Of a stretch of DNA of 64,000 bases, positions 9,002-17,538 are shown piece after piece. Location of the stretch: contig CAWGDC010000002.1 of the NCBI GenBank assembly GCA_963821325.1, positions 1 through 64,000 of the forward strand, written 5' to 3'. The notes beneath the pieces were generated by a model. It made no database searches and was not told where the DNA came from. It was given only the letters and a program-made list of their open reading frames with translations. Position numbers and translations under genes: made by a program. The stretch is from PALSA-555 sp963821325 (GTDB lineage Bacteria; Actinomycetota; Acidimicrobiia; IMCC26256; PALSA-555). How positions within the stretch are numbered: the first letter of the stretch is position 1; each line of letters begins with the position of its first letter.

Positions 9002-9400
9002 ATGAGCACCCCAGACCGTCCGCCTCCGACACGCTTCAGCCATGTGCTTCCGCAGCAACGGTGCGCCCGTTGTGGCGCGTGGCTGAACCCGAAATGGGAT
9101 CGTTGCGTAACCGAGGGATCACGGTGGGCGTACGACTGGACATGCCGAGTCTGTGGAACGACACGGAAATGGCTCGACAGCATTCCGCCCGAAGAAACCG
9201 GCATATCCGGCCCGGTCCGCGTTCCGCCACGAACCGGTATCGGCGAAACGCCCAACCCCGCAGCTGGCACCTTCTCACCGTGGGGTCGCTGTCAGACTCG
9301 ATCCCGGCTTGATCCAGATCATCGTCTCACTCGCCGACCAGTACGCAGATACGACCAACGAGGAGGCCATCCGCGGGCGCCCATCCCTGCTCGACCATGA
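9002..9400 (+). CDS. Zinc-ribbon protein
   Basis: ATG 9002 lies three bases after the previous stop. The first 60 residues contain two CxxC knuckles, CARCGAW and CRVCG, separated by about 27 residues, a zinc-ribbon pattern. The remainder is proline-rich and loses coding character after about 9290. There the next gene's frame takes over, so the reading frame to 9400 is probably longer than the true protein, or the two are one protein broken by a frameshift near 9290. Zinc ribbons of this kind often sit on nucleic-acid-binding proteins. Confidence 0.5.
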   Translation: MSTPDRPPPTRFSHVLPQQRCARCGAWLNPKWDRCVTEGSRWAYDWTCRVCGTTRKWLDSIPPEETGISGPVRVPPRTGIGETPNPAAGTFSPWGRCQTRSRLDPDHRLTRRPVRRYDQRGGHPRAPIPARP

Positions 9401-9875
9401 AGGCCATCGAATCACCCCCTGGGGTGCGTACCTCGGCGACCCCGCCGATCCGAGCGGTGTACGTGACGCGCTCGCCTATCTCCGATACGCGACCCGACCC
9501 GGCTCACCCAACATCACAGCGCTCGTCGAGAGCGCCACACTCAGTACTGCGCTCGTCTTCGCGCTCCTACCACAACGGGCTGCCTTCGCCGCACAAGCCG
9601 GCCTCGGTATCGACATACCGGAATTGATCGACGTTGGGCCAGTCATCGGCGCCGGTGAAGACTCACTCAGTGCACGCTATGACCGTCGAGTTCGCGACCT
9701 ACCTGATCCGGAACAGCTTTCTGCGGAGGCAAAGCGCCTCGCACTGCGCATCGATCTCGGCGACCAACTGATCACGGCCGTCGACTTCATGGCCACTGCC
9801 GACCACGACTTCGAATGGAAGTCCGATCTGCAGAGCGTTGTGCAGTCCAGCCAACGCTGGTCCAGCGCCCTGTGA
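9309..9875 (+). CDS. Unknown helical protein, operon end
   Basis: The frame is clearly coding from about 9280 to 9875, giving about 188 residues if TTG 9309 is used. No ATG or GTG lies at a good position, which supports a frameshift fusion to the zinc-ribbon protein upstream. Segments such as LIQIIVSLADQYADTTNEEA, WGAYLGDPADPSGVRDALAY and LIDVGPVIGAGEDSLSARYD show a soluble, mainly helical protein. I do not recognise the family. It is the last gene of the operon that starts at 4010; a tRNA fragment follows 180 bases later. Confidence 0.5.
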   Translation: MIQIIVSLADQYADTTNEEAIRGRPSLLDHEGHRITPWGAYLGDPADPSGVRDALAYLRYATRPGSPNITALVESATLSTALVFALLPQRAAFAAQAGLGIDIPELIDVGPVIGAGEDSLSARYDRRVRDLPDPEQLSAEAKRLALRIDLGDQLITAVDFMATADHDFEWKSDLQSVVQSSQRWSSAL

Positions 9876-10058
9876 GGTCTCGGCGGGGATATGCCAGGCC
9901 TCATCGTCGGGAGCGAAAACTTCTAACGGATCTTCTAACGGACGGGCCATCAGAGGGCGTTATCCACAGGATTCTCCACCACGCGGTGAAACGCGAAATG
10001 CCTGTTCAACGGCACTTTCCGGCATGAGCAAGCACCACCCACGACCGCCCAAATACGA

Positions 10059-10144
10059 CTCATAACCCGAAGGTCGCGGGTTCAAATCCCGCCCCCGCCA
10101 CCAACGAACCCGTAGGTCAGAGGCCCTCCCACCGGGAGGGCCTC
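10059..10144 (+). repeat. tRNA-Met 3' fragment (copy 1) plus hairpin
   Basis: The 45 bases 10059-10103 equal the 3' part of a tRNA with CAT anticodon: anticodon loop CTCATAA, T-arm GCGGGTTCAAATCCCGC, acceptor strand and CCA. The 5' half is absent; upstream bases do not pair with the acceptor strand. A perfect 11 bp stem with loop ACC follows (10120-10144), like a terminator. The same arrangement recurs seven more times to 36910. I interpret it as an attachment-site scar left by a tRNA-targeting integrase. Confidence 0.85.
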
Positions 10145-10201
10145 ACTACGATCCGTTGACATCGCCGCCGTTTGTCAACGGGATGTCAACGGGGCGCCTT
10201 G

Positions 10202-10516
10202 TCACGACCCGGGGCTCCCTCTCCTCTCGCACTTCTGTGCATCGATCATGGGTCGCCAGAACCGCAGGACCAAGTCCTCCTTCGGCGACGCGGCAAGGTA
10301 GGCGTCGTAGTCGGCGCGTTCGAGTTTCTTGTTGAGGGCCCGTTCCCACCCATCGCCCTTCAGGTGTGTCTGACGCTGGATGCTCGCGACATCGTGCTTT
10401 GAGTAGGGGCTGACGCCCATGTCGATGCCCGTCTGGATGGTGACGCGACCGTCGGGATCGATCGCGCGGATCGCCGTGGCATCGGCCGGGTCCGTACCAG
10501 CCGGCCCTGGGCCCAC
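10202..10516 (-). CDS. Hypothetical protein fragment
   Basis: This 104-residue minus-strand frame has one convincing coding stretch, from DGRVTIQTGIDMGVSPYS through QTHLKGDGWERALNKKLERA to ASPKEDLVLRFWRPMIDAQ. The N-terminus is low-complexity and the real start may be internal. No domain is recognised. It lies between tRNA fragment copy 1 and a DUF6176-like gene in the same orientation, and may be the remnant of an integrated element. Confidence 0.4.
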   Translation of the reverse strand: MGPGPAGTDPADATAIRAIDPDGRVTIQTGIDMGVSPYSKHDVASIQRQTHLKGDGWERALNKKLERADYDAYLAASPKEDLVLRFWRPMIDAQKCERRGSPGS

Positions 10517-10570
10517 CGGTAGCGGTGCCCCTCGCTGCTAGTGATTTCCCTGCAGGGGGGAAATCGTGCT

Positions 10571-10915
10571 TCAGGGGGTCCAGTCGACCAGCACGTCGGG
10601 GGGCGGGCTTTCGGGTGGAGCGCCCAGGTCGACGCCAGTCACATCCTTGACTTGGCCACGAAACCAGACGGTGAACTCGTCGCCGGAGGTGGCGAGTTCC
10701 GTGAACGCCTTCTCGATGTCGGGAGCCTCGAACCAAACCAACATGAAACTCCCCATCGGGGTCTCCTGCAGAGCCCAAGTCTCCCGGGTAAGTCCCGACC
10801 TACCCGCCTGAGCGTCGAACCCCTTACGGCGCTCCCCCATGGACGCGGCCGCGAAGTCCCTTCCTGCTTGCTCTTTACCGGGAAGGATCGGGAACACGCC
10901 ATTGAACACTGCCAT
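10571..10915 (-). CDS. DUF6176-like dimeric alpha/beta-barrel protein
   Basis: The ATG at 10915 has AAGGAG ten bases upstream. The protein is 114 residues. It begins AVFNGVFPILPGKEQAGRDF and continues MGERRKGFDA, TRETWALQETPMGSFMLVWF and FTELATSGDEFTVWFRGQ, ending with VDLGAPPE. This is the pattern of the small DUF6176 family, related in fold to the antibiotic-biosynthesis-monooxygenase/dimeric alpha-beta barrels. No catalytic assignment is known to me. It is complete, and alone in the module between tRNA fragment copies 1 and 2. Confidence 0.75.
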   Translation of the reverse strand: MAVFNGVFPILPGKEQAGRDFAAASMGERRKGFDAQAGRSGLTRETWALQETPMGSFMLVWFEAPDIEKAFTELATSGDEFTVWFRGQVKDVTGVDLGAPPESPPPDVLVDWTP

Positions 10916-11095
10916 CGGGCCCTTCTCCTTGTTCGTCCGCCGTAGCACCGGAGACAGTACGACCGGGCTCGGAAGACTGCCGAAGTCTGCTGACCCGCAA
11001 CGTCGGTAGCAAGCAGATCACAACTGGACTTGACCCGGTTTCGTGGGCGGTTAAAGCCCCCGCCTGGCATGGCGAGCGCCTCTCGGCTCCCACGA

Positions 11096-11319
11096 TCTGT
11101 CACCGAACTTGTCACCAACGGAGCCGCATCGGGTGACCTCGGACGGCCGGGTCGGCACCGGACGGATCCGAGACCGTATCGGGCATAACGAACGGGCTTG
11201 GCCTGACACCCCCCGGACGTTTGTCAAGGCCCTCATAACCCGAAGGTCGCGGGTTCAAATCCCGCCCCCGCCACCAACGAAACCGCAGGTCGGAGGCCCC
11301 GAGCGTAAGCTCGGGGCCT
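11096..11319 (+). repeat. tRNA-Met 3' fragment (copy 2), long module
   Basis: The core 11232-11276 is identical to copy 1. Upstream, 11096-11231 holds a conserved leader that opens with GTCACCGAACTTGTCACCAA and ends with GTTTGTCAAGGC; the same leader, variably decayed, precedes copies 3, 4, 5, 7 and 8. Downstream is an 11 bp hairpin (11294-11319, loop GTAA). After it comes a stretch with GGTGCCATGCGGTGCCAAAC that recurs at 24530 and 29180. The leader probably derives from an integrase gene's 3' end; no integrase is left. Confidence 0.85.
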
Positions 11320-11622
11320 CTCCTGTTGATGCTCATGTTGCGGAAGTTCGGTGCCATGCGGTGCCAAACCGGTGCCATGGGCCGCGTCGCCGACCACGCG
11401 GAGCCGCGTCGACGCAGGTGAGTGCCGGTCCACACGCCGGCGACCTTCGGGTTCTCCACCCGACGGTCGCCGCCCCTCGGACTCACGGTCGCGAGGTCCA
11501 CACCATTGAGTGCGTGTAGTCGACGGCCTCAGGAGCGGTGCTGTACCCGAGCCCAGCGTGCAGGCCGGCCCGGGTGCCTGGGCGGGGTTGCGTACCCTGG
11601 ATGAAACCTGTCCTGGGGAGGG

Positions 11623-11838
11623 GTGGAAATGGCGTCGACGGTCACCGTGGCGACCGTCTTCACCGACCTTGTCGACTCGACGGCCATCTCGGCGCGGCTG
11701 AGCCCCGAGGCAGCCGAGGAGTTCCGCCGTGAGCACTACTCGCTGCTGCGGTCGGCGATCAGCGCGAGCGGGGGCACGGAGGTCAAGAGCACCGGCGGCT
11801 GTGCGAGACTCTCGGCGGCTCTCTCGGCAGGGACTTGA
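11623..11838 (+). pseudogene. Truncated class III nucleotide cyclase N-terminus
   Basis: This 71-codon frame from GTG 11623 (with ATG 11629 in frame) contains VATVFTDLVDSTAISARLSP and ISASGGTEVK, the first strand and helix of a class III adenylate/guanylate cyclase domain. It includes the first metal-binding Asp (FTDLVDST). It then diverges and stops before the GDG motif. The following complete gene starts ten bases later with the same kind of sequence. This is a stump of a related cyclase, left after deletion of the rest of that gene or after an unequal exchange between two tandem paralogues. Confidence 0.7.
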
Positions 11839-11848
11839 GGGGTGGGTC

Positions 11849-14800
11849 GTGTCTTCGTCGGTTACGGCGACGTTCGTGTTCACGGATCTGGTGGATTCGA
11901 CGGCGACCTCGACGCGCCTGAACCTCGATGCGGCTGAGGAGCTGCGCCAGGCCCATTTCGGGTTGCTGCGTGGGGCCGTGGCCGCGTCCGGCGGTACCGA
12001 GGTCAAGAACCTCGGGGACGGGTTGATGGTGATGTACTCGTCGGCGAGCCACGCGGTGGCGGGCGCGGTGGGGATGCAGCAGGCGATCGAGCATCACAAC
12101 CGCTCGGCCGAACATCCCCTTGGGGTGCGGGTCGGGATCAGTGCCGGGGAGGCGGTCGAGGAAGACGGCGACTACTTCGGTGACCCCGTCGTGGAAGCGG
12201 CTCGTGTCTGTGCGTTGTGCGACGGTGGCCAGATTGTGGTCACCGAAGTCGTGAGGTTGATGGCGGGGCGACGCATCACGCATCCGTTCACCGAGTTGGG
12301 CGATCACGAGCTGAAGGGTCTTCCGGATCCGGTTCCGTTGTTCGAGGTCGGGTGGGTTCCCGCCGGGGAGATCACGGTGGGCATTCCGCTCCCGGATCGC
12401 TTGGAGCCGGATGGCTCGACGGCGTTGTTCGGGTTCCTCGGACGTGAGCGCGAGAAGATGCAGCTCTTCGACGCGGTTAAGAGCGCGACAACGGGTAGCC
12501 GCCAGGTGACGTTCGTGTCGGGTGAGCCTGGCATCGGCAAGACGTCGCTGTGTCGAAAAGTCGCCCAGCATGCGCGCGAGCTAGACGTGTGCGTGCTGTA
12601 CGGGCGATGCGACGAGGATCTCGGGGTCAGCTATCAGCCCTTCGGCGAAGCGCTGTCGCATTTGGCCATCCACGCCAACGAACAGCTCCTCGAACAACAC
12701 GTCGCTGACCATGGCGGCGCGCTTCTGGCTCTGGTCCCGGCCCTGTCGAAGCGCTTGCCCGACACGAGCGAGATGCAGAGTGCCGATCCCGATACCCAAC
12801 GCGAGCGTTTGTTCAACGCGGTGGTCGGTTTGTTGGCAGCCGCGGCGGCCGATTACGGATTGTTGCTGGTGGTCGATGACCTGCACTGGGCCGACAAGGC
12901 AACGTTGCAGCTGCTCCGCCATGCCGCGACATCACATCAGTTGGCCAAGGTGATGATCCTCGGCACGTATCGGGACTCCGACCTCTCAGCGAATAACCCG
13001 TTGTCCGACGTGTTGGCCAGCTTGCGCCGCGAGGGCGACGTGCAGCGCATCGACCTCGTCGGTCTCGATGACCTCGAAGTCATCGAGATGATGGAGGCCG
13101 CCGCCGGCCACGAGATGCCGGAAGAGGGCGTCGCGCTGGCCCACGCCGTGCGCCAAGAGACCGAAGGCAATCCGTTCTTCACTGCGGAGATGCTCATACA
13201 CCTCGGTAAATCGGGGCTCGTTCGCCAAGACGAGACCGGCCGCTGGGTCGCGACCGACGACCTGTACGAACAAGGACTGCCTCAGAGTGTCCGCGAGGTG
13301 GTTGGCCAGCGCATCGACCGGCTCGGAGACGAGCACCGCCGCGTCTTGTCGTGGGCAGCCGTGATCGGCCGCGACTTCGACGTCGACCTCCTCGCCATGG
13401 TGGCCGACATCGACGAAGACCACCTGCTTGACCTTCTCGACCAGGCGGGCGCCGCCGGCCTCGTGACCGAGGTCGAGCGCGCGGTCGACCAATTCAGCTT
13501 CACCCACGCTCTCACCCAGCACACGCTCTACGACGACCTCGGCGCCAGTCGGCGCGCCCGCTCCCATCGCAAGATTGCCGAAGCGCTCGAAACGCTGTGC
13601 GGCGCAACGCCACAAGCGCGAGCCGGCGAGTTGGCGCGGCACTTCGTCGGCGCGACCAAGGCGGCGGACATCGTTAAGGCGCTCGAGTACACGCAAATGG
13701 CTGGCAATCAGGCGCTCGCCCAGCTCGCCCCCGCCGACGCGCTCGGCTGGTTCGCCCAAGCCCTCGACCTCTACGGCCAGTCCCCGTCCGACGGGGTCGT
13801 CCAGTGCGATCTGCTCATCGGGCTGGGCACGGCGCAACGGCAAACCGGCGACCCCGCACACCGTGAAACGCTGCTCCAAGCGGCGAACATCGCCAAGAGC
13901 CTCGGAGACACCGACCGTCTCGTACAGGCTGCGCTGGCGGGCAGCCGTGGCGGCAGTGCCAGCAAAGCCGGAGAGGTCGACAGCGAGCGCGTCGCGGTAC
14001 TCGAAGACGCCCTGGAGGCCGTCGGCACCGACGACAGCGAAACCCGAGCTCGTCTCCTCGCGATGCTTGCCGTCGAGCTGTCGTACAGCGGTCAACGTGA
14101 ACGCATCGCCACGCTCATCAACGAGAGCATGACCATCGCGCGCCACCTCGACGACCCGCTCGCGTTCCTGCGGGCCGCCAGCGCCTACGGCGCCATCCCA
14201 CTTCCCGAGAACCTCGATCCGCGGCTCGTCGACCTCGCGGAGGCCTTGTCGACCGCGGCGGCCATTGGGGACCCGAGCGCGAGCTTTGACGCAAACTACA
14301 GTCGAGCGCTCGCATGCTTCCAGGCCGGGAACCGAGCCGCGCTTGAAGCCCACCTCGATGCGTGCGCGTCGCTTGCAGAGCAACTCGACCGACGCTTGGA
14401 GCGCTGGATAGTCACCACCACGCGCGCCGAGCTGTGCGTGATCTCGGGTGATCTCGACGCCGCCGAAGATCTCGCGAACGACGCGCTAACGATCGGGGCC
14501 GACAGCGTCCCCGAAGCGCTCACTACCTGGGGTGGCCTGCTCCTCGAGATCCGGGACGTACAGGGTCGCTTGGGAGAGATGGTCGAGGTCCTCGAGCAAG
14601 CCGCCGTCGAGAATCCCGGCCTTCCGATCCTGCGCGCTGCCCTCGGCCGCACCTACTGCGAACTCGATCGCCCCGCCGATGCTCTCGCCCTGATCCAGGC
14701 CGACGTCAACGACAAGTTCGCAAAGTTCGAATACGACAACACTTGGCTCACCGCCATGGCGCTCATGGCGGACGTCTGCGTACAACTCGAACAGCACGAC

Positions 14801-15073
14801 GTGCTGGCGCTGCTGTACGAGCAGTTGGGTGCATGGCACGCCCAATGGACTGCGATCGGCCCGAATGCACGAGGTCCGGTCGCGCTGTATCTCACAATGC
14901 TCGCTGGCGCACTCGATGACTACGACCGCGCCGAACGCCATTTCAATCAGGCGTTCGACATCAGCCGAAACCTAAACGCCCCCTACTGGACCGCTCGCAC
15001 CCAGTACGAGTGGGCCAAAGTGCTCAAAAGGCGCCGCGAGCCCGACGACGAACCCCCGCGACGAAATTGCTGA
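11849..15073 (+). CDS. Cyclase-AAA-TPR regulatory protein
   Basis: The protein is 1074 residues from GTG 11849 with GAGGGG nine bases before. Residues about 5-165 are a class III nucleotide cyclase domain, with the metal aspartates in FVFTDLVDST and LGDGLMVMY. A P-loop ATPase follows: Walker A GEPGIGKTSL near residue 230, then a Walker B-like LLLVVDDLHWADK. The rest is a long helical TPR-like region (for example LYGQSPSDGV and LAMLAVELSYSG). Proteins of this plan are common in Actinobacteria and are thought to be signalling ATPases; their ligands are mostly unknown. It is complete and occupies most of the module between tRNA fragment copies 2 and 3. Confidence 0.85.
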   Translation: MSSSVTATFVFTDLVDSTATSTRLNLDAAEELRQAHFGLLRGAVAASGGTEVKNLGDGLMVMYSSASHAVAGAVGMQQAIEHHNRSAEHPLGVRVGISAGEAVEEDGDYFGDPVVEAARVCALCDGGQIVVTEVVRLMAGRRITHPFTELGDHELKGLPDPVPLFEVGWVPAGEITVGIPLPDRLEPDGSTALFGFLGREREKMQLFDAVKSATTGSRQVTFVSGEPGIGKTSLCRKVAQHARELDVCVLYGRCDEDLGVSYQPFGEALSHLAIHANEQLLEQHVADHGGALLALVPALSKRLPDTSEMQSADPDTQRERLFNAVVGLLAAAAADYGLLLVVDDLHWADKATLQLLRHAATSHQLAKVMILGTYRDSDLSANNPLSDVLASLRREGDVQRIDLVGLDDLEVIEMMEAAAGHEMPEEGVALAHAVRQETEGNPFFTAEMLIHLGKSGLVRQDETGRWVATDDLYEQGLPQSVREVVGQRIDRLGDEHRRVLSWAAVIGRDFDVDLLAMVADIDEDHLLDLLDQAGAAGLVTEVERAVDQFSFTHALTQHTLYDDLGASRRARSHRKIAEALETLCGATPQARAGELARHFVGATKAADIVKALEYTQMAGNQALAQLAPADALGWFAQALDLYGQSPSDGVVQCDLLIGLGTAQRQTGDPAHRETLLQAANIAKSLGDTDRLVQAALAGSRGGSASKAGEVDSERVAVLEDALEAVGTDDSETRARLLAMLAVELSYSGQRERIATLINESMTIARHLDDPLAFLRAASAYGAIPLPENLDPRLVDLAEALSTAAAIGDPSASFDANYSRALACFQAGNRAALEAHLDACASLAEQLDRRLERWIVTTTRAELCVISGDLDAAEDLANDALTIGADSVPEALTTWGGLLLEIRDVQGRLGEMVEVLEQAAVENPGLPILRAALGRTYCELDRPADALALIQADVNDKFAKFEYDNTWLTAMALMADVCVQLEQHDVLALLYEQLGAWHAQWTAIGPNARGPVALYLTMLAGALDDYDRAERHFNQAFDISRNLNAPYWTARTQYEWAKVLKRRREPDDEPPRRNC

Positions 15074-15290
15074 CGAGCGTGGTCGAAACTTCAAAGCAAT
15101 ACGGTTTAACCGCCCTCGTACAACGCGCCGAATCGCTCGTTTAGCAACGCACAGCCACCCACCACGCCGAATGCTCCCGCGGGTATCCAGGATTGCAGCG
15201 TCGGTGACGCACACCTCCGATCCTCCGAGCTTCCGCGCAAGCAGTCCTTCCCGCCCTCGCCTCGCCTCTCGCCGTCTCCGCCGAGCACCC

Positions 15291-15511
15291 GTCACCGAAG
15301 TTGGCACCAACGGAGGCGGACGACCCGGTTCCTGACGGACGGGCTGGCAGTGGCCGGACCGGCGATCGCAGCAGCCGTAATGGATCGGCGCTCTCCCTCA
15401 GTTGGCGGACGTTTGTCAAGGCCCTCATAACCCGAAGGTGGCGGGTTCAAATCCCGCCCCCGCCACCAACGAAACGGCAGGTCATCGGCCCCGAGCGTGC
15501 AGCTCGGGGCC
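15291..15511 (+). repeat. tRNA-Met 3' fragment (copy 3) module
   Basis: The core is 15424-15468, with one substitution in the T-stem (GGTGGCGGG). The leader from 15291 begins GTCACCGAAG and ends GTTTGTCAAGGCC like copy 2. A 10 bp stem-loop with loop GTGCA follows (15487-15511). The 220 bases from the previous gene to this module hold no gene. Confidence 0.85.
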
Positions 15512-15849
15512 ATCCTGCTGTTGCGGGTGTTGCGCATGGTTTGTGACAAGTCGGTGAGGGTGGGCCGTCCGATCGTCGACTCGGACACACGAACGGCACG
15601 GAGACGGCTCTGAGGGCTACTGCAAAGGACGTTGTCAACGGGCTTGGCCAACCCCCCCGGGCGACGAGCTGCGACAGGACCGTGGAGTGGCGCGCTGGCA
15701 TGGCGCGAGGGCCGGACGGTTGCACAGATCGTCTCGTCGTCGCGTGACGGCGCTCTTGGCACCTCGGTCAGGCGCTTGCCAGCCTGACCGGCGGCTGTCG
15801 GTCCGGAGTTCCTAGGCTGCCTCCCGCAACCGGAGACAGGAGGAGGCGC
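15512..15849. other. Non-coding spacer
   Basis: No convincing reading frame or RNA is seen in these 338 bases. A purine-rich AGGAGGAGG lies just before the next start and serves as its ribosome site. Confidence 0.5.
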
Positions 15850-16308
15850 ATGGGCCTGTTCGGGAGGAAGCAAGACGAGCAGCCGAACCCGCAGCTGGAT
15901 GCAGAGCTTGAGCGTCTGAGCGCGTTGTCGTCACTTCAACTCGCGGCGGAGGTGATGACCGAGGGCTTCAGTTCGGCCTATGACCCGAGCGACACCGGAA
16001 GGACGGTCACCGTCATCGCGGCCGGGTTTTGTCCAGGCCCGCAACTCAAACTTCGTGACACGACGGTTCGCGCCCAGAAGCGCGGCCTCCAGGAGGCGAG
16101 TGACCCGAACAGCACCCGAGCCAAGTACCTACGTCTCCAGGACCTGGTACGAGAAGGCCTTCAAACCCTAGAAAAGGCATCGCTGGTGCAGCCGAAGACC
16201 ACCAATCAGGGAGAGGCCACGATGGTGGGTTACGTCACGACCCGCCTGGGGCGAGATGCACTGGAGCGCGATGCCGTTGACCGCGTTCTCGCGGGAGGCA
16301 CGCCGTAG
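15850..16308 (+). CDS. Small soluble protein, paralogue of 45924-46313
   Basis: A 152-residue protein starts at ATG 15850 with a strong AGGAGG site. It opens MGLFGRKQDE, continues LSALSSLQLAAEVMTEGF, and has a C-terminal winged-helix-like part (QDLVREGLQTLEKASLV, then GYVTTRLGRDAL). The protein at 45924 has the same plan (LFGNREQ, LSPSALAVEMM, REALQVLEHREL, FSVTRLGESAL) and is probably a chromosomal paralogue. The family name is unknown to me. It is the only gene between tRNA fragment copies 3 and 4. Confidence 0.65.
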   Translation: MGLFGRKQDEQPNPQLDAELERLSALSSLQLAAEVMTEGFSSAYDPSDTGRTVTVIAAGFCPGPQLKLRDTTVRAQKRGLQEASDPNSTRAKYLRLQDLVREGLQTLEKASLVQPKTTNQGEATMVGYVTTRLGRDALERDAVDRVLAGGTP

Positions 16309-16409
16309 GTCCACGCGAGAGTCCCGGCGCGGAATAGAGGCGGTGCAACTGGCGCCGCGTTGGCCCCCGCGCCGTCTGGGTCCGTGAGCGTATTCGGTTC
16401 CCATGATCT

Positions 16410-16630
16410 GTCACCGAACTTGTCACCAACGGGCCCGCATCTGCCGACCTCGGACGGACGGGTCGCCACCGGACGGATCCGAGGCCGCATCGGGCGTAAC
16501 GAACGGGCTTGGCCTGGCAGCCCCCGGACACCTGTCAATGCCCTCATAACCCGAAGGTCACGGGTTCAAATCCCGCCCCCGCCACCAACGAAAGACCAGG
16601 TCAGAGGCCCCGAGCGAAAGCTCGGGGCCT
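16410..16630 (+). repeat. tRNA-Met 3' fragment (copy 4) module
   Basis: The core is 16543-16587, with GGTCACGGG in place of GGTCGCGGG. The leader (16410 on) closely follows copy 2, including CACCGGACGGATCCGAG and AACGAACGGGCTTGGCCTG. The hairpin is 16605-16630 (11 bp stem, loop GAAA). Copies 2 and 4 are the most alike over the whole module. Confidence 0.85.
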
Positions 16631-16854
16631 TCCTGATGTTGCTTGTGATGAGTGTGTTCCGTGATACGTGGTGACCAATCGGTGCGGCGCGCCATGTTGC
16701 CGGGCTGGCGAAGCCGCGTTGTCGCAGGTGAGGGACACAACGTGTGAGGGCGCTCTTCGGGTTCTTGGCCCGACGACCGCGCCGCGCTAGAAGTCGCGTG
16801 GCCTCACGGCATGCTCGGTGAGAGTCCCGACGCTCAGAACCCCGGAGGACGCGG

Positions 16855-17460
16855 ATGCCTGACACGACCTGCCACATGTCGATCTCGCTTGACGGATTCG
16901 TCGCTGGACCGGATCAGAGCCGCGAGAACCCGCTCGGGAAGCGCGGAGACGAGCTCCACCGTTGGCATATCGGTGATGCACGCGCCAACGACGCTGACCA
17001 GACGGCGACGGCCTGGCTCATGCGCCCGCGCGGCGCCTACGTCATGGGCCGGAACATGTTCGGACCGATCCGCGGCGACTGGGACGGCGACTGGCGCGGA
17101 TGGTGGGGCCCCGAGCCGCCGTACCACGCGCCGGTCTTCGTGCTGACCCATCACGCGCATGCGCCGATCGAGATGGAGGGAGGGACGACCTTCTACTTCG
17201 TTACCGACGGCTTCGACGCCGGCTACACGCAGGCGCGTGAGACGGCAGGGGCAGACGGTGTTGACATCGCGGGTGGTGCCTCGACCGTCCGACAGGCACT
17301 GGCTGCGGGGTCGATCGACGAGTTCACGCTCGACGTCGTACCCGTCCTACTTGGGTCAGGCGAGCGGATGTTCGAGGGTGTCAAGTCCTTCGAGTTCGAG
17401 CCGGACGAGGTGCTCCACTCTCCCCTGGCCACGCATATCCGCTACCGCCGAACTCGATGA
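16855..17460 (+). CDS. Dihydrofolate reductase-family (RibD-like) protein
   Basis: The ATG at 16855 opens a 201-residue protein with the RibD C-terminal/DHFR-like fold. It begins CHMSISLDGFVAGPDQS, continues AYVMGRNMFGPIRG and PVFVLTHHAHAPIEMEGG, and ends IDEFTLDVVPVLLGSGERMF. These match the many actinobacterial dihydrofolate-reductase-family proteins that carry out NADPH-dependent reductions of unknown substrates. It is distinct from housekeeping FolA. Complete, with no disrupted motif. Confidence 0.85.
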   Translation: MPDTTCHMSISLDGFVAGPDQSRENPLGKRGDELHRWHIGDARANDADQTATAWLMRPRGAYVMGRNMFGPIRGDWDGDWRGWWGPEPPYHAPVFVLTHHAHAPIEMEGGTTFYFVTDGFDAGYTQARETAGADGVDIAGGASTVRQALAAGSIDEFTLDVVPVLLGSGERMFEGVKSFEFEPDEVLHSPLATHIRYRRTR

Positions 17461-17538
17461 GCGCCCAACCCGACCGAGCATGGGGAGGCGCCGCTTCCCG
17501 CGTCGGGCCGACCCGCGGCTGCATCACGCCAAGGGGAC

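Noticed and set aside
1..10058. An integrase gene for the tRNA-targeted elements
   Set aside because: No tyrosine or serine recombinase motifs (R..HxxR..Y or the serine-resolvase start) were found in any frame of the window; only the IS1595 transposase is present.
11100..11501. Short proteins ending in RVQIPPPPP-like sequence across the repeats, and their antisense counterparts (FEPATFGL)
   Set aside because: These are translations of the tRNA 3' fragment and its hairpin, not genes; such ORFs are a known annotation artefact.
12986..14383. Long minus-strand frame opposite the cyclase-AAA gene
   Set aside because: It is a by-product of the GC-rich codon pattern; the plus strand shows clear domain motifs throughout.
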